Of a stretch of 48,253 nucleotides of DNA, positions 24,529 to 32,557 are shown piece after piece. Source of the stretch: an uncultured Ellagibacter sp. (GTDB lineage: Bacteria; Actinomycetota; Coriobacteriia; Coriobacteriales; Eggerthellaceae); contig NZ_CAKUAL010000009.1 in assembly GCF_934636505.1 (NCBI RefSeq), positions 1 to 48,253 of the forward strand, given 5' to 3'. A program made the translations under genes and the position numbers. The notes under the pieces are model-generated. The model saw only the letters and a list, made by a program, of their open reading frames with translations, was not told the origin of the DNA and made no database searches. How positions within the stretch are numbered: the first letter of the stretch is position 1; every line of letters starts with the position of its first letter.

Positions 24529-25335
24529 TTACACGTCAGCGACCTTGTAATTGCTGGGGATGACTTTGACCGTCGAGGGCGGCTCCATTATCGACGTATA
24601 GCAATCGAGCGCGATTGTCTCGCCATCGAGCCAGTGGCTTGCGTACAAGCTTGTCGTCTCAACCTTGATGCCGTTCGAGTCGAACAGTTCCACATCAAAA
24701 TTGATATAGTCGAAGTCGTAACCAGTATTGTTCGTAGCTGTCGTCTTGCCGATGAAGGTCGAGTACTGCTCAGTGAACTCGAGATTTATCGAACTTGCCA
24801 ACGACTCGATCGCTTCCTTCTGGTCGTTGTCCCGTTTCACCTTCTTCCCGTGGCTGACAAGCTTATCGAGACTGTCCTGATGATCGGCCGACACCGTAAG
24901 GCCATAGTCGTCCACAAACGTCTTGAGCAACGCGGTTCGCTTGTCGTAGGCCTTCTGCCAATCCTGCTTGTACTTGCTGTTATCAGTTGCGTACAATTCG
25001 GCGGCCGCGCGCTGATCCTTCAGCGCGTTGATGTAGGCGATGGCGCTCTCCTGCAACTTGCTATCAGAGAATTGCGCGCTTTGGTATTGCTCCACTTGCT
25101 CCAGCTCAGCGTCGACGAGCTTTTCGTAGTATTCAGCGGACTTTTCGGCCTTAGAGGACTGCCCCACCAACGTATCGCGCGCCTCGTAACCTTTCGCAAG
25201 CGATTGGATAAACGCCTCGTCGGCATATTCGGATTGGCTTTGATCGCTCTTTTCTGCGCATCCCGCAAGCAACACCATGCTGGCAGCAATAACGCAGGCA
25301 AGAATAATCGCCGACCACTTCCTGAGCATGTTCAT
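24529..25335 (-). CDS. Lipoprotein with C-terminal FxLYD-like domain
   Basis: This 268-residue protein has a hydrophobic signal (IILACVIAASMVLLAGC) with the lipobox LAGC, so it should be anchored outside the membrane. Residues 35-190 are charged and helical with many Gln/Lys/Glu/Ala. The C-terminal 75 residues (TATNNTGYDFDYINFDVELFD, shortened, then HWLDGETIALDCYT) resemble FxLYD beta-sandwich domains found in bacterial surface lipoproteins. The function is unknown. ATG 25335 is chosen over earlier in-frame starts because AAAGGTGG lies about eight bases upstream and the signal peptide begins right there. Confidence 0.75.
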   Translation of the reverse strand: MNMLRKWSAIILACVIAASMVLLAGCAEKSDQSQSEYADEAFIQSLAKGYEARDTLVGQSSKAEKSAEYYEKLVDAELEQVEQYQSAQFSDSKLQESAIAYINALKDQRAAAELYATDNSKYKQDWQKAYDKRTALLKTFVDDYGLTVSADHQDSLDKLVSHGKKVKRDNDQKEAIESLASSINLEFTEQYSTFIGKTTATNNTGYDFDYINFDVELFDSNGIKVETTSLYASHWLDGETIALDCYTSIMEPPSTVKVIPSNYKVADV

Positions 25336-25491
25336 CACAGACACCACCTTTGGGTTAATTGGCCGAGACGGGATCGCTTCGATCTTCATCAAGCGCATCC
25401 GGGTAAGTGGCACTCCCCAGCTCCGCGCCGCTTTGGTCGACGATGCTCACAACGCAGCTGACCGGCTGACCCGCAAGCGTGTTGCTGCGTC

Positions 25492-25522
25492 TGGTCAGTT
25501 TTCTCCTGGAGAAAACTGACCA
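25492..25522. repeat. Palindromic repeat, copy A
   Basis: Arms TGGTCAGTTTTCTCC and GGAGAAAACTGACCA (15 bp each) are perfectly complementary around a single T. The core TTTCTCCTGGAGA and TGGTCA...TGACCA ends recur at 28523-28557. It lies next to the terminator of the C45-like gene. Confidence 0.8.
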
Positions 25523-25559
25523 TCAAAGACTAGGCCCGCTCCGAAAAGCGGGCCAGTCT
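25522..25559 (-). terminator. Terminator of the C45-like lipoprotein gene
   Basis: On the minus strand AGACTGGCCCGCT pairs with AGCGGGCCTAGTCT (one bulged base), followed by TTTGATGG. It is about 31 bases past the stop at 25590. The T-tract is short. Confidence 0.6.
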
Positions 25560-25589
25560 AGGGGCGAGTTTTTAGCTCAAGAAGTTGTT

Positions 25590-27272
25590 TTACGAGAGGC
25601 TCTCCAGCTTCGAGGTTGCCATCTGCGAGCACATTTGCGATTTGGCGAAATGCGTCAGGGCTTCGCCCCACAGCTGCATCTGCTCGACGGGGCTCTGTCC
25701 GTTGCCGTCGGCGGCATAGGCGAACGCGGCACGGTCCATGCCGTACTCGAGCTCGATAGCTGCTGTGTCGATCAGTTCGCGGATCGATTCAGCTGCCTCG
25801 TAGGTAAGCGCCTTGGCCTTGTCGTTCTGCATCTTCACGAATTGGTTGCGGGCCTCCCAGAAGTACTGCTGAGCGGTCTGGTCAGCGTCGTTGGAAACTG
25901 CCAGCGGGTTTTCGCCCAGCGTGAACTTCACGTACTCGCCTGTTGCCTTGCCGGGCAGGCCGACACCGTTGGGCGTGCCGACTTCGAAGTACGCGGTCAT
26001 ATCGGCGGGCAGGAACACGGCTTGAGCCAAGCTGCTGGTGTTGTCGTTAACGCCCTCTGCGCCAGGCTCGTTCTGGTGCCATTCCTTGGCTTCCGGATCG
26101 TACCAGTCATCGGAGTAGTATGCCTTCTTGGCGGTTTCGAACGTCACGCCGCCGTTTTCGGCTGCTTCCTTCACGTACTCCAGCATGGTCGCGTAACGAT
26201 ACAGCGATCCGCCCACGGCACCGCCTGCATTGTGCTCGGCGAGTTTCGGGTTCACCAGATGGTTGGTCTGCACCATGTAGTTGCCCTCTTCGCCCGAATC
26301 GCCCGGCACGCGCGTCTCGGCCACATCGGAGTGGCTCTCGTAGCCCTTGATGCCGTCTTTGGCGCTTGCCATCAGGAATGCGCCGGTTACGCCAGCACGT
26401 GGGCTGTTGTTCAGGAACTCGATAGCTTCATCGGGGGTCGAGCAGTTCTGGACCATGTTGTGGAAGAACACCTCGTTGATGACGCCCCAAATCGGCGGGC
26501 CCCACTGTGCGGTGAACACCCATGCGTAACCCGCGCTGTTAAGGCCGGCGTTCTCGGAGACCGAACCTGCCATCGGGTTCGAGAAGAAGTAGTTGCCTTC
26601 CTCCGGGTACGCGAGCAGGATGATGCTGTTCGCCTTTTCGGGGGTGATCATCTTCGTGACGCCGACGATGGGGTTGCCGTCAGGCGTTGCATCGCCTGTG
26701 GCCACAAAGCCGGTGCACGAATGAATCTCGGAATCGGTGTTCTCGGCGTCGGTTTCGGGAAGCGTAATGCCCGTTTCCTCGGGATAGGGCTGGTCAACCG
26801 GTGGGCGACACCACATTTCAGCCGAGTACACGGTAATGGTAAGCAAGTCATAGTAGTCGACGGTATAGCCGTTTTCAGCCAGGCCCTTCTGCATGCCCTC
26901 GATCCATTGGCGCAAACCCGGATCGTACTTGTCGGCATAGTAGCTCCAGACCTGCATGTCGGTCTTGGCAAGCTCGGCGCCGTACTGTGCCTCGACCTTG
27001 CTCTTCAGCAACACCGAATTGCGGTAGATGAGGTCGGGCACCTGGCAGGCGTACTGATAGCCCATTTCCTCGTTGGTTCCCGATACGACGACCACGGTCG
27101 GGCTGGCCTCGGTCGCCTGGGCGTCGGGTACTGGATTGTTGGCCGCAGCCTCTGCTGCACCTGAACTGGCAGATGCCGAGGACTGGGATTGCTGGCCGCT
27201 AGAGCACGCCGCCAGCGTGAGCGCAAGAATTGGCACGATTAGTAAAGTCAAAAAACGCAAGCTCTTCTTCAT
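25590..27272 (-). CDS. Secreted lipoprotein, C45 acyltransferase/amidohydrolase-like
   Basis: This 560-residue protein has a signal with lipobox TLAAC, then a Ser/Ala-rich linker. The body resembles peptidase family C45 (acyl-coenzyme A:6-aminopenicillanate acyltransferase-like Ntn hydrolases): NEEMGYQYA near the start, then EIHSCTGFVATGDATPDGNPI, where the Cys of SCTGF is the likely nucleophile exposed by self-cleavage. GLNSAGYAW, TPDEAIEFLNNSPRAG and VQTNHLVNPKL follow in family order. It likely hydrolyses an amide or peptide-like compound outside the cell. GGGGAGGAAG precedes ATG 27272. It is divergent from a LuxR regulator, which probably controls it. Confidence 0.65.
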   Translation of the reverse strand: MKKSLRFLTLLIVPILALTLAACSSGQQSQSSASASSGAAEAAANNPVPDAQATEASPTVVVVSGTNEEMGYQYACQVPDLIYRNSVLLKSKVEAQYGAELAKTDMQVWSYYADKYDPGLRQWIEGMQKGLAENGYTVDYYDLLTITVYSAEMWCRPPVDQPYPEETGITLPETDAENTDSEIHSCTGFVATGDATPDGNPIVGVTKMITPEKANSIILLAYPEEGNYFFSNPMAGSVSENAGLNSAGYAWVFTAQWGPPIWGVINEVFFHNMVQNCSTPDEAIEFLNNSPRAGVTGAFLMASAKDGIKGYESHSDVAETRVPGDSGEEGNYMVQTNHLVNPKLAEHNAGGAVGGSLYRYATMLEYVKEAAENGGVTFETAKKAYYSDDWYDPEAKEWHQNEPGAEGVNDNTSSLAQAVFLPADMTAYFEVGTPNGVGLPGKATGEYVKFTLGENPLAVSNDADQTAQQYFWEARNQFVKMQNDKAKALTYEAAESIRELIDTAAIELEYGMDRAAFAYAADGNGQSPVEQMQLWGEALTHFAKSQMCSQMATSKLESLS

Positions 27273-27705
27273 CTTCCTCCCCTTACATTCCTTGGATTGA
27301 CGAGATGGGATTTACGTTTGTGCTTACCTGTGCATCACCCCTATCATTGTCGGAGTTGTTGGCGTTCATGAACGGCCCTGCCCCTATCAGGGCTGCTCAA
27401 TGGCCAATTTAGTTTACTAAAGGGGCTTAAACCCTGTAAATTGGCCGCGAGAAGGCTCTTTGATGCATATTTATTCCCGAGTACTCCCTTTGTTCTAAAA
27501 ATGCGGTAGAAAGTTCTATCGAGCGATGGGCGGGGGCCGGGCGGCCCATCGACCATCCAACTGAACTGCGCAAATGAAATTGCATTAGCTGAAGGTCGAG
27601 GAGGAGCGAATAGATCTGGATGAGCGTACGGTCGCCGAAAAGGAGCTATTTTTAAGGGAAAATGCCGTATACTAGGCAGCTGTCCGCATAATGTGAGGGG
27701 GGCAC
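27273..27705. promoter_or_regulatory. Divergent regulatory region of the C45-like and luxR-type genes
   Basis: This 433-base region has several inverted repeats. GTTCATGAAC is at 27364-27373, GCCCTG/CAGGGC at about 27375-27393, GGCCAATTTA/TAAATTGGCC at 27402-27411 and 27437-27446, and CGATGGGC/GCCCATCG at 27524-27531 and 27544-27551. A TATACT -10 element (27668-27673) lies 32 bases before the luxR-type start. The long arms are candidate binding sites for the LuxR regulator. Confidence 0.5.
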
Positions 27706-28494
27706 ATGGGCGACAGGCTTTTCGAGGGCGATTGGAACTATGCCCTCAATACGATCTATCGCTTGAACGAACTGGAGGACCTCGGCGTTTTCCAACGTAA
27801 AACCCTCGAGCTCATCAGGCTATCGATACCCTTCTGCCAGGGAATCTTCTACACCTACAAACGGGATGATGCGGGCGTCTACTCCTTGCGCGGCGACCCG
27901 GTTGTCGTTGGCATGAAGGCTCTTTACCTTTACGAGTTCGACAAGAAGTATTCCCGCGACGTGTTTTTCACCAAGGTTTCGCTTTCGACGCACGACAAGG
28001 TCATCAGGGATACTGACATGATGCCAGACGAACTGCGCATGAACACGGAATGGTATAAGGAAATCTACGCAAAACAAGGCATCCATTACGCCCTTAGAAG
28101 CCATCTGACCTATGACGGGGTCATTTTGGGAAGCGTCGATTTTTTCAGGGCGAAAGAGGAGGTCAACTTCTCCGACAAGGAAATGGATCTTCTTGGCATC
28201 CTATCGCCGCATATAACGCTGAAACTCATGCAGCTGCTTAGGGCAGAGGGTGCCGGAAGCGGGCGAAGCGGGCTGGAGCACAGGCTCTCGTCGTCTTGCG
28301 GTCTTACCGCCCGGGAATGCGAGGTCGTGGGAATGCTGCTTACCTCAAAGCCCGACAAGGTCATAGCCGAGGAACTGTGCATATCGCCGTCGACTTTGAA
28401 GAAGCATATCCACAACGTCTACCGCAAGATTGGCGTGAAAAGCCGGCATCAGTTGTACTCGGCAGTCGATAAGATGATGGGCACTCTTGGGTAG
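27706..28494 (+). CDS. LuxR-family transcriptional regulator
   Basis: This 262-residue protein has a C-terminal LuxR/GerE helix-turn-helix at about residues 195-255 (LTARECEVVGMLL, KVIAEELCISPSTLKKHIHN, YRKIGVKSRHQL). The N-terminal 180 residues have an alpha/beta GAF-like pattern, with no membrane helix and no receiver phosphorylation motif, so it probably senses a small molecule in the cytoplasm. The ribosome site GAGGGGGG is five bases before ATG 27706. It is divergent from the C45-like lipoprotein gene, its likely target. Confidence 0.88.
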   Translation: MGDRLFEGDWNYALNTIYRLNELEDLGVFQRKTLELIRLSIPFCQGIFYTYKRDDAGVYSLRGDPVVVGMKALYLYEFDKKYSRDVFFTKVSLSTHDKVIRDTDMMPDELRMNTEWYKEIYAKQGIHYALRSHLTYDGVILGSVDFFRAKEEVNFSDKEMDLLGILSPHITLKLMQLLRAEGAGSGRSGLEHRLSSSCGLTARECEVVGMLLTSKPDKVIAEELCISPSTLKKHIHNVYRKIGVKSRHQLYSAVDKMMGTLG

Positions 28495-28522
28495 CGCCGC
28501 GCCCTTGGCGACGCTAGTTCCA

Positions 28523-28557
28523 AATGGTCATATTTCTCCTGGAGAGGTATGACCATT
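28523..28557. repeat. Palindromic repeat, copy B
   Basis: AATGGTCATATTTCTCC and GGAGAGGTATGACCATT form a 17-bp stem around a single T, with two G-U pairs. It shares the TTTCTCCTGGAGA core and the TGGTCA/TGACCA ends with copy A at 25492-25522. It begins 29 bases after the LuxR stop. Confidence 0.8.
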
Positions 28558-28560
28558 CTG

Positions 28561-28604
28561 CGGCAGCTTTCCACCCCCGCGTGGGCGGGCGTGGAAAGCT
28601 GCCG
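28561..28604 (+). repeat. 14-bp hairpin after palindrome B
   Basis: CGGCAGCTTTCCAC (28561-28574) pairs perfectly with GTGGAAAGCTGCCG (28591-28604), enclosing a G/C-rich loop. No T-run follows. Confidence 0.7.
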
Positions 28605-29003
28605 ACTTTGGGTGACCCGGGTTCGGCGGGGCAAGGTGGTTGGGGGTCGTGCGCGAATGTTGCACAAAAACCGAGGTATCCCACGGGGAATGCGAGGATC
28701 AGGGAGCGTCTCCAGGTTGCCTGAGTGCGCGACCTGGGGTTTCTTGTCGAGGAGAAGCGGTCGGCCCGCAGCGAGCTCCCAAGCCGAGGCTCCATCCGTG
28801 GGATATCTCGGTTTTCGTGCCAGAATCTCGTGTTCGCGGTGTGCTTTTTGCGAGAAGAAACAAGGCACCTATCGAATATCAGGAGGATACCGAAGCATCC
28901 TGATCTACTGGTCGAGCCGTCGAGCTGGCCTGCTCACTCAGCTTGGCTGCTCGACAGCGCGTACGCCTCAATCGTCAAAAGAGAACGAGGCTCAAATCCT
29001 CAA
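28605..29003. other. Highly folded non-coding region
   Basis: A long stem is formed by 28662-28686 and 28796-28820 (about 24 bp with two mismatches), whose outer word is GCAC/GTGC and inner word is CCCACGG/CCGTGGG. Inside it CCAGGT/ACCTGG and GGGAGC/GCTCCC can pair. Downstream are ATCAGGA/TCCTGAT (about 28880-28906) and GTCGAGC/GCTCGAC (about 28918-28955). No credible gene is present on either strand. It may be a mobile repeat or a structured RNA. Confidence 0.55.
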
Positions 29004-29228
29004 CTAATCAACGAAGAGCGCGTTGAGCTTCCGCTCGATTCGGCGCTTGCGCGTGGCTTCCTCCCCTTCATCGAGGGCGAACCCGCACTCGCAGGGGCGC
29101 AGGCACGAACCCTCGTGCGCACCTGAAGGCAGGTCCGAAAGAGGGACTTCCATCTTCTCGCCCGAATCGCGCACGAGGACAGCGATGCCCTCCTCAATGC
29201 GGTCGATAACGTAAATCGCGTCGTCCAT
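29004..29228 (-). CDS. DUF3006 domain protein
   Basis: This 74-residue protein fits the DUF3006 pattern: AIYVIDRIEEGIAVLVRDSGEKMEVPLSDLP (shortened) with a charged C-terminal helix (EATRKRRIERKLNALF). DUF3006 genes are commonly found beside secreted ComEC-like metallo-beta-lactamase genes, as here: it lies 12 bases downstream of one and is probably co-transcribed. It carries no signal peptide. A CECGF segment adds two cysteines. AAGGGGGGG precedes ATG 29228. The function is unknown. Confidence 0.8.
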   Translation of the reverse strand: MDDAIYVIDRIEEGIAVLVRDSGEKMEVPLSDLPSGAHEGSCLRPCECGFALDEGEEATRKRRIERKLNALFVD

Positions 29229-29240
29229 GCCCCCCCTTCC

Positions 29241-31016
29241 CTACACCGCGCGGCGTATCGTCTCGCCATCGCAGCTGAGCGTCACCGCGCCGTCGAGATC
29301 CGTACGCAGCAGGTGGGCGACCCCCGAGAGCGCGGAGAGAACCTCTTCGGACGGGTGACCGTACGAGTTGCCCGCCCCTACCGAAATCACTGCCCAATCA
29401 GGAGAAAGGACCTCCGCGAGCTGTTGCGTCGTCGACGTTTTCGACCCGTGGTGGCCGACCTTCAGCACGTCGACGTGGTGGCCGCACGCCTTCCCGATAA
29501 CGCTGGACGAGGCGTCGCCCGTGAAGAGAAAGGACCTTGCCCCCACGTCGAGTTCGAGAATGACCGACCAGTCGTTGAGGTCGGAATACGACGTCTCGAA
29601 TGGCGAGAGAATCGTCGCCGAAAAGCCTTCGTCGGAGCAGATAATCTTCCCTTCCTCCGCCGCGTGGACGGGGATGCCCTTTTCGGCGATCACGTCGAGT
29701 AGCCCCTCGAAGGTAGCGGTGTTCGACGTCGCACGCGGCATCCAAATCTCGCCAATGTCGAAGCTTCTCAGCACGCGCGCCATCCCGCCGATGTGGTCTT
29801 CGTGGGGGTGCGTGGCAATGACGTAATCGATGCGCGAGTAGCCGAGCCCGGCGATGTAGCTTGCGACCTTCTCCCCGCTCTCGGTCGTGCCCGCGTCTAT
29901 GAGCATCGTTCTGCCGTTCGGCAGCTCGACAAACTCGCTGTCGCCCTGCCCAACGTCGATGAAGTGGACGCGGGCTTCCCCATGGCTCGTGCCTTGGTTG
30001 CCGATGATCTTGTGCGCGATGGAGAGCATCTTGCATCCTTGGCAGCGAGTGGCGGTCCCCTGGGGGTCGATGATTGAGGCCCCGCCGAGAATGCCCTGGT
30101 CAACCGACCAGGCGACTGCGTCGCGCGCCCAATCGCTTACGGATGCCGCATCCGGCTTCGCCGCGAGCGCTGTGCCCGTGCTCGATGTGTCGATATGGGA
30201 AATGGCGTTCGCGAACCGCGCGACCATCACGGCGAGCTGCTCTCGCGTGACGGGATCGTTCGGGCCGAAACAGTTCGTTCCCTCGTAACCTTTGACGACC
30301 TCACTGGAACGCGCCCAGCGGACGGCGTCCTTGTACCACGAGTCCTCCGAGTAGTCGGCGTCGTCGAAATCGACGGCCTCGCATGCGGGCTCGCCGGCCA
30401 TCCGCCAGAGAACGGTCACGGCCATCGCGCGGGTGATCGAATCGTCGGGACCGAACCTGTTCGAGCCGTCGCTGTACCCCTTCATGAGACCGTGGTCGAG
30501 CGCGTAGTCGAACACGCCGCTTTCGACATACCAGGAGTCGGCGGGGACGTCGACGAACCCGCGGTACTGGGGCTGCGGGTCGGGCGTCGGCGTAGGCGTG
30601 GGGTCGGGACTGGGATTAGGGGTAGGGTCGGGCGTGGGCGACTCATGAACGCACTTGGAACAGGGCTGCTTACCGGAGTCGACGGCCTGCTGCAAGGTCA
30701 TCGCGATGGGATTCTTCATCCCCGAACAGGTGGAGCTGTAATGGTACTTGCTGCCCGACCGCGAGCACCAGACGGTCCTGCTCATGTCGGCCTGAAGCTC
30801 AATGCCGCCCTGCTGGAGGTTTTCTTGCGAGACGCCCTCAGCTGCGAAGGTGGTCTGCGCGTTGGGCGCTGCTTGCGAAGCCGGCGCCGCGAAAGCAGCC
30901 TGCACACCCGGAGCCGCTTGCGCGGAGAAACCGAGCGCCATCCCGAGGAGAACGGCGATTATCGCGACTACGAAACGCGGACAGCGCCTCTTTCCGACAG
31001 ATTCCCCAGAGCTCAT
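29241..31016 (-). CDS. Secreted SLH-domain protein with ComEC-like metallo-beta-lactamase domain
   Basis: This 591-residue multi-domain exoprotein begins with a Sec signal (AIIAVLLGMALGFSAQA). Residues about 80-123 form an Ada-like metal-binding motif (VWCSRSGSKYHYSSTC, then PCSKC). A Pro/Thr-rich linker follows (about 125-150). Three S-layer-homology repeats span about 152-345 (FGPDDSITRAMAV, CFGPNDPVTREQLAV). The C-terminal 240 residues are a metallo-beta-lactamase fold of the ComEC/Rec2 type, with HFIDVGQGDSEF, the zinc motif THPHEDHIGG (about 403) and VGHHGSKTSTT (about 523). SLH repeats should hold the enzyme at the cell wall, where it may cut nucleic acid or a phosphoester. AAAGGGATG precedes ATG 31016. 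Confidence 0.88.
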   Translation of the reverse strand: MSSGESVGKRRCPRFVVAIIAVLLGMALGFSAQAAPGVQAAFAAPASQAAPNAQTTFAAEGVSQENLQQGGIELQADMSRTVWCSRSGSKYHYSSTCSGMKNPIAMTLQQAVDSGKQPCSKCVHESPTPDPTPNPSPDPTPTPTPDPQPQYRGFVDVPADSWYVESGVFDYALDHGLMKGYSDGSNRFGPDDSITRAMAVTVLWRMAGEPACEAVDFDDADYSEDSWYKDAVRWARSSEVVKGYEGTNCFGPNDPVTREQLAVMVARFANAISHIDTSSTGTALAAKPDAASVSDWARDAVAWSVDQGILGGASIIDPQGTATRCQGCKMLSIAHKIIGNQGTSHGEARVHFIDVGQGDSEFVELPNGRTMLIDAGTTESGEKVASYIAGLGYSRIDYVIATHPHEDHIGGMARVLRSFDIGEIWMPRATSNTATFEGLLDVIAEKGIPVHAAEEGKIICSDEGFSATILSPFETSYSDLNDWSVILELDVGARSFLFTGDASSSVIGKACGHHVDVLKVGHHGSKTSTTQQLAEVLSPDWAVISVGAGNSYGHPSEEVLSALSGVAHLLRTDLDGAVTLSCDGETIRRAV

Positions 31017-31123
31017 GTCATCCCTTTCCCTTGCAGCCTTACCCTAATTTTACTATTGAAATAAACACAGGGGCTTCGTACGCCACGAGTTAGGAAACAT
31101 CCAGTCGCAAACGCGCCCCCTCG

Positions 31124-32497
31124 CTATCCTCTTGACCTTTCGGCAACCTCCTTGCAGAACCGCTCGGCCTGGTAGGGGTCCATTTGCATGCCGAGAGCCT
31201 TTGCTTTGCCCTTTGCTGCAGCCCTCATCTTGTCGTAGTAGTTGCCGAAAGCGCGCAGATCAACCTCGAAGAGCCCATTAACATTGACCATCAGCTTCTT
31301 GAAGCCATACCAGAAGGCATCGACATGCACCTGAAAGTCATCATCCAGCATCCCCCAGTATTTCTGCTCATTGAACGAGCGCATCCGCTCTATTGACTTC
31401 TCGAGAGTATCGCCGCCTTCGTCCTCTTCGACGGCGACAGGAATATCGTTATATTTTTGGCGTCCGGGGATTGCGCCATCGTAATTGGCGTAGATCTCAT
31501 CCCCCCACCACCAATCGGATCGATATCCGCTGCATGCTCCGTAGGCGTTCTCGCTTGCAAAAGCCGCAAACAAACCGTTGTCTTGAACAACCTGCTTGAA
31601 GGTTTTGAAGGATCTACCAACTTCTACGGAGAGCTCTCTAACCTGATCGACGTCCTTTGCAAGCTTAACGATAACTCCGCCGCCAAAAGGCTCTTGCTGG
31701 CCAATGAGGTACTCGGCGCCCGCAACAGCCTCCGCATTACGCCTAAAGATAGAATCGGCGGCCTCCATCGCGGCCTTGGTAGCCACCTCGATTTGCTTGT
31801 CGACAACCGCCTCGCGGGCCTTCTTGGCTTCTATCTCATCGGCCAACTGCGCCTCAACGTCAGGCAGCTCCCCCAGAATCGATGCAAACGCCTCTTCAAT
31901 TGCGCAAGAAACATCAGATTGACTCGGTTGGGGATCAGGTTCAGCAGGATCCTCAGAAGCGCCATCGTCAACAGTTGGCACTGGATCGGCTTCTGAGACG
32001 CGAATTCCGTTGAGCTTTCCAACCCTTTCGGCCAAGGCCGCTCCAGCTTCCGCCATAGCTGCTTCAACATCGACCCCACCAGCGCCGTCGAGTATCTCAC
32101 TCGCAAGATCAATAGTGGATTGAAGCCTCTTGAGAACAGCTTGCCGATCTTGAACCCCCACGAGGGCGCTGTAGCGTTTCAGGTAATCGATAGTGCGAGG
32201 CATTCGGGGATCATTCTTCAAAGGCTCGATTGCGTCTCTGCGTGCCTTGTCGCAATACCGAGCCACAGAGTTTTCAACCTGGGAAGCGATAATCTTCTGC
32301 TCGCGATCGCAGACGTCAAGAACCGTATGAAGCGCCTTCGACCGCTTCTCCGCTATGCGCCTGGACTCGGCGGCATCTGCCTTGGCTTTCTTTGCGGCTT
32401 CGACCCTGGCCTCCTTTGCCTCCTCGTTGGCGGCAAGGCTATCGGCCAGCGCCTTTCCCATCCCTGCTGCGAGAGCCGCAATTTCCTCAGCATCCAT
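31124..32497 (-). CDS. Coiled-coil protein of unknown function, last gene of the BrxL block
   Basis: This 457-residue protein matches no family I recognise. Residues 15-65 are a long Ala/Glu/Lys/Arg-rich coiled coil. The middle has a Pro/Asp/Ser-rich linker (about 175-200), then another charged helix (EAQLADEIEAKKAREAVVDK, shortened). The C-terminal half is globular and aromatic-rich: GYRSDWWWGDEIYANYDG, KYWGMLDDDFQVHVDAFWYGFKKL (shortened). There is no signal or membrane segment. AAGGAA precedes ATG 32497, 60 bases after the brxL-like stop, so it is probably in the same operon. By position it may be a partner or effector of the BrxL/SMC proteins, which is inference. Confidence 0.8.
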   Translation of the reverse strand: MDAEEIAALAAGMGKALADSLAANEEAKEARVEAAKKAKADAAESRRIAEKRSKALHTVLDVCDREQKIIASQVENSVARYCDKARRDAIEPLKNDPRMPRTIDYLKRYSALVGVQDRQAVLKRLQSTIDLASEILDGAGGVDVEAAMAEAGAALAERVGKLNGIRVSEADPVPTVDDGASEDPAEPDPQPSQSDVSCAIEEAFASILGELPDVEAQLADEIEAKKAREAVVDKQIEVATKAAMEAADSIFRRNAEAVAGAEYLIGQQEPFGGGVIVKLAKDVDQVRELSVEVGRSFKTFKQVVQDNGLFAAFASENAYGACSGYRSDWWWGDEIYANYDGAIPGRQKYNDIPVAVEEDEGGDTLEKSIERMRSFNEQKYWGMLDDDFQVHVDAFWYGFKKLMVNVNGLFEVDLRAFGNYYDKMRAAAKGKAKALGMQMDPYQAERFCKEVAERSRG

Positions 32498-32557
32498 GTC
32501 AATTCCTTCCGTTAACCTGCGATAATCACGCAAGAGCAAAATGCTCGTCCGTTCGAA

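Noticed and set aside
28449..28868. A 139-codon minus-strand frame (with a TPAHAGVESC-type segment) over the structured region
   Set aside because: It crosses the palindrome and hairpins and overlaps the end of the LuxR gene; the plus strand gives a similar TPAWAGVESC translation, which is what an inverted repeat would produce by chance.
28985..29004. A tRNA T-arm-like word (GAGG-CTCAAAT-CCTC)
   Set aside because: The loop lacks the TTC consensus and no acceptor, anticodon or D arm could be fitted around it.
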